Shown: positions 61,475 to 64,000 of the stretch, piece by piece | Position numbering within the stretch: position 1 is the first letter of the stretch | Layout of the letters: each line of letters begins with the position of its first letter | DNA from: Neobacillus notoginsengisoli | GTDB taxonomy: Bacteria > Bacillota > Bacilli > Bacillales > Cytobacillaceae | Length of the DNA stretch: 64,000 nt | Direction of reading: 5' to 3' | NCBI RefSeq assembly: GCF_003515685.1 | Contig: NZ_QWEG01000010.1 | Span: 62,001-126,000, forward strand | Notes under the pieces: model-generated | The model's input: the letters and a program-made list of their open reading frames with translations, nothing else | The model's database searches: none | What the model was told of the DNA's origin: nothing | Program-made: the position numbers and the translations under genes

Positions 61475-62497
61475 TTATTGTGTGCTGCCTAATCCATCAT
61501 CAAAGGCGGAATCGGGCTCAATCGGATCATCACTGGTTAGTTGGTTTCCATAGGAGGTGCCAAGGCTCGCATTAAGAGTGTCGGATATTGTCTTAAGGGA
61601 ATCTTCATCAGGATAGAAGAACCAAACACTATTAACCTGTTCGTCCTTCCCCTCAATCTTTAGATTTTGAATCTCAGTGTTTTTAATCTTCGTATATAAC
61701 TTGGCAAAGCTCAAAAACTTTGAAGGTGGAATATTCGTTGTTACATTTTCTCCTAAATCCGCTATTAAGTCATCTAGCTTGGTCAGGGATGAAAAGGAAG
61801 TGCTTTTCTTGATAATTTCTTTTATTACCTGTTGCTGCCGCTGGTTCCGCCCGTGGTCTCCCTGGGGATCACTTTTACGCATACGAACGTAAGCAAGTGC
61901 TTCGTTGCCATTCAGTTTCATTGGGCCTTCATAGTAAGTTTTCCATTTAAGGCTTCCGGTTAACTGAGCTTTAAACGTAAAAGGCACATTGACTTCGATT
62001 CCATTAAGTGTATCGACCACGTCCTCAAATCCATCGAAGTTCGTAGTAATATAGTAATCTATTGGCACATCAATAAGCCGGTTAACCGCAGCTATAGTTG
62101 AATTTACTTCATCATAGCCGTAAGAGTGGTTAATCTTTGTTTCGTACCCCGCTTCTGGCAAAAAGGTTCTTGTATCCCGAGGGATGCTGACCATGTATAT
62201 TTCTTCTTTGGCCGGATTGACAGTGGCCAACAGAAGAACATCTGAACGTCCCTTACCGCCTTCCATGTTTTCAATGCCGACGAGAAGGACTGAAAAGGGG
62301 TCCTTGGCAATCTCTATCTCTCTTTCAGCGGTATTTTTGGAAGGTTTGAAGATTTGTTTAGATGCCTTGCTTGTTTTATCTATAAATTCGTAGCCATAAA
62401 TGAGGCCACCGCCTAAAAGGAACAGAACGATAAAGGAGAGGAAGACTCTCATTTTTCGTACTTTCCTTCTGCTTCTTTTTGATATTCTGGAGTTCAT
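61475..62497 (-). CDS. tagV: LCP family glycopolymer ligase (TagV/YvhJ-like)
   Basis: The third LCP protein of the window has 340 residues: a very basic start (SKRSRRKVRKMR), a membrane segment (18-35) and the LCP domain with DPFSVLLVGIENMEGGKGRSD, VSIPRDTRTFL, KINHSYGYDEV and VRMRKSDPQGDHGRNQRQ. It differs clearly from the other two copies (IENMEG, DHGRNQ) and has an acidic C-terminal tail. Its place beside yvyE and degS corresponds to B. subtilis yvhJ (tagV). GGGGAT precedes ATG 62497. It probably attaches wall teichoic acid or the locus polymer to peptidoglycan. Confidence 0.9.
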   Translation of the reverse strand: MNSRISKRSRRKVRKMRVFLSFIVLFLLGGGLIYGYEFIDKTSKASKQIFKPSKNTAEREIEIAKDPFSVLLVGIENMEGGKGRSDVLLLATVNPAKEEIYMVSIPRDTRTFLPEAGYETKINHSYGYDEVNSTIAAVNRLIDVPIDYYITTNFDGFEDVVDTLNGIEVNVPFTFKAQLTGSLKWKTYYEGPMKLNGNEALAYVRMRKSDPQGDHGRNQRQQQVIKEIIKKSTSFSSLTKLDDLIADLGENVTTNIPPSKFLSFAKLYTKIKNTEIQNLKIEGKDEQVNSVWFFYPDEDSLKTISDTLNASLGTSYGNQLTSDDPIEPDSAFDDGLGSTQ

Positions 62498-62605
62498 ATA
62501 TTATATCCCCGCTTTGAAAGTTATTAGCCGGTGAAAAAATAAATGTAGCAATGGTTAATTTTATCGAATTTAGGCGGATTAGTAAATCTATTTTTAAAGC
62601 GCAAT

Positions 62606-63238
62606 TTAAATATTCGTTTCCAAATACACATTTTCTCCACTTTTAACTTTGCCCTGTCCATTGGTTGTTTCCGTTATCCAGGCTGTAAATTCATCCACTC
62701 CAGATTCTTCAACGTAAACGTAAAATGTGACAGCATCGAGGTATTGAATTTCTTTTATCTCCCAATTAGATGCTCTCAGGTCATTTTCAAGTTTGCCTGT
62801 CCATGTATAGTCAACGGTCACATGAACAACCCGCATCAACCGGCGCTCAACAATCCCAACCGCTTCAAGGCCTTCTGAGGTGGCTCTTCCATACGCGCGG
62901 ATGAGGCCGCCGGCACCCAATTTGATTCCGCCGAAGTACCTCGTCACGACGACGACTGTGTCCTTCAGCTTTCTCTTTTTCAAAACCTCGAGGATGGGGA
63001 CGCCTGCTGTGCCACTCGGCTCGCCATCATCATTGGCTTTTTGGATTTGATCATTTTCACCGATGAGGTAAGCAGAGCAGTTGTGAGTGGCATTCCAGTG
63101 CTTCCGTTTGATTTCCGCAATAAATGCCTGTGCTTCTTCCTCAGTCTCCGCACGCGCGACGTAGGCGATAAAACGGGACCTTTCGATATTAATTTCATGT
63201 GTTCCAGTTTGCTTTACAGTATGATAAACAGCCAGCAT
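62606..63238 (-). CDS. yvyE: YigZ/IMPACT family protein YvyE
   Basis: The 210-residue cytoplasmic protein has the UPF0029/Impact domain at about 15-125: KRKHWNATHNCSAYLIG, DDGEPSGTAGVPILEVL and VTRYFGGIKLGAGGLIRAYG. A smaller C-terminal alpha/beta domain of the YigZ type follows. Family members are linked to translation regulation, but the bacterial role is not well defined. AAGGAGT precedes ATG 63238. It is divergent from degS and followed by the LCP gene, as in B. subtilis, which supports the yvyE name. Confidence 0.9.
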   Translation of the reverse strand: MLAVYHTVKQTGTHEINIERSRFIAYVARAETEEEAQAFIAEIKRKHWNATHNCSAYLIGENDQIQKANDDGEPSGTAGVPILEVLKKRKLKDTVVVVTRYFGGIKLGAGGLIRAYGRATSEGLEAVGIVERRLMRVVHVTVDYTWTGKLENDLRASNWEIKEIQYLDAVTFYVYVEESGVDEFTAWITETTNGQGKVKSGENVYLETNI

Positions 63239-63357
63239 GGCAGACTCCTTTCCTATCCATTTGTTTAACTACCCACTTTTAAATATTTCCCAACCTGTTA
63301 TAGGCCCTTTTTGCCAAAAATAAAAGGTTATTGCAACATTGTGAAAGTTTCCCATGA

Positions 63358-63363
63358 TATAAT
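63358..63363 (+). promoter_or_regulatory. degS: Candidate extended -10 promoter for degS
   Basis: TGATATAAT (63355-63363) is a complete extended -10 element in the yvyE-degS gap, about 250 bases before degS. No clear -35 lies at the right distance (TTGCAA is 21 bases upstream). The rest of the 370-base gap shows no gene. Confidence 0.4.
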
Positions 63364-63611
63364 TATTACTGCCTATACAGTAGATTTGAAATACATAATG
63401 AGACTCTTTCTCTTCCTACTTAGTCACAAAACCCTAACAATTCTATGTTTAGCTTCTCAATCTATAGGCTAAAGGATTTAGATAGAGAATGCAATGGTGA
63501 TTCGATTTGCCGGTTTTTGGCTCAAAACGGCAATTCTGCCAATTAGGGTATAGTCTCGCAGACCCTTTCACGATAAACTAAGGGAAAAGGGATTACGGGG
63601 CGGAGAAAGCG

Positions 63612-64000
63612 ATGCGAATAAAAGATTTTGACACGAAAACACTCGACACCATTCTAAATAGAATGGTTGAATCTGTCGGAAGAAGCAAGAAAGAAATTTA
63701 TAGGATTGGCGAACAATCGAGGTCCGATCATGAAAGGCTGAAATCTGAGCTTTCGGAAGTGGAGGACTTGACTGCCAGGATTATTGGTGAAGGCGAGCGG
63801 CTCGAAAAGCAGGTGCGCAACGCAAGAGACGAACTCTCGGAAATCAGCATGCACTTTAAGGATTATTCTGAAGAAGAGGTGCACAAGGCCTATGAAAGGG
63901 CGCATCAGCTGCAGATGGAACTGACGCTGAACCGGCAGTTGGAAAGGCAGCTGGGTGAGCGGAAGAAGGATTTGATACGTAGGATGCACGGCCTCTTGGA
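63612..64000 (+). CDS. degS: Sensor histidine kinase DegS, N-terminal part
   Basis: The first 129 codons of a gene that runs off the right edge are visible. DegS is a cytoplasmic histidine kinase that, with DegU, controls secreted enzymes, motility and biofilm genes. The product begins MRIKDFDTKTLDTILNRM and carries the DegS sensor coiled coil: IGEQSRSDHERLKSEL, ARDELSEISMHFKDYSEEE, and AYERAHQLQMELTLNRQ, which align with B. subtilis DegS. The kinase domain lies outside the window. GGAG at 63602-63605 precedes ATG 63612. Its place next to yvyE agrees with the name. Confidence 0.9.
   Translation, partial: MRIKDFDTKTLDTILNRMVESVGRSKKEIYRIGEQSRSDHERLKSELSEVEDLTARIIGEGERLEKQVRNARDELSEISMHFKDYSEEEVHKAYERAHQLQMELTLNRQLERQLGERKKDLIRRMHGLL

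Noticed and set aside
1-64000. Search for tRNA, rRNA, CRISPR and intact insertion sequences
   Set aside because: No cloverleaf, ribosomal RNA, short-spaced repeat array or transposase frame was recognised by eye; a covariance-model scan would be needed to be sure.

Overview
The window reads as chromosomal DNA of a Bacillaceae bacterium (Bacillus, Mesobacillus or a close relative). It shows strong AGGAGG-type ribosome binding sites, many TTG and GTG starts, sigma-A promoters, LCP (LytR-CpsA-Psr) ligases, a class D sortase with an LPNTA substrate, TagO, TagG/TagH, YvyE and DegS. The right end (tagO, an LCP gene, yvyE, then divergent degS) matches in gene content the tagO-tagV-yvyE-degS neighbourhood of Bacillus subtilis. 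The species cannot be fixed from sequence alone.

Most of the window is one large cell-envelope glycopolymer locus. 0.1-12 kb: galE, an LCP ligase, a LysM-NlpC/P60 hydrolase, an acidic LPNTA surface protein with its own sortase, an ECF sigma/anti-sigma pair, an M14 carboxypeptidase and a large subtilisin-like protease. 12-14.6 kb: an orphan asparagine-synthase-like gene lying between two decayed gene fragments, one of which looks phage-like. 14.9-30.6 kb: a visibly AT-richer cassette of two GT4 glycosyltransferases, a UDP-ManNAc-type dehydrogenase, a methyltransferase fused to a long coiled coil, a 1003-residue modular glycosyltransferase, a heparinase-II/III-like lyase, an alpha/beta hydrolase and a TagGH-type ABC exporter. 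30.7-42.5 kb: a second LCP ligase, a WbpB-like oxidoreductase, a GT-C/GtrB/GtrA glycosylation set, a repeat/beta-propeller surface protein, an acyltransferase and an LtaS-like enzyme. 42.8-56.2 kb: TagO, then WbpE-, Wzz-, WbpA-, WbpD-, Wzx-, WbpI- and Wzy-like proteins and three glycosyltransferases. 56.3-64 kb: a SpoIID-like protein, an SH3 protein, an SH3-rich amidase, a third LCP protein, YvyE and the start of degS.

Read together, the five Wbp-like enzymes (46442, 31916, 44102, 47822, 50041) form a complete route from UDP-GlcNAc to UDP-2,3-diacetamido-2,3-dideoxymannuronic acid, a sugar known from secondary cell-wall polymers of Geobacillus. TagO would start the lipid-linked unit, the glycosyltransferases extend it, Wzx flips it, Wzy and a Wzz-like protein polymerise it, and LCP enzymes attach it to peptidoglycan. 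The 14.9-30.6 kb cassette looks like a separate polymer made in the cytoplasm and exported by TagGH, possibly length-controlled by the methyltransferase-coiled-coil protein in the manner of WbdD. That last link is inference and is the most interesting candidate for an undescribed system here. Two copies of a 130-190 bp interspersed repeat lie in gaps of the Wzy cluster.
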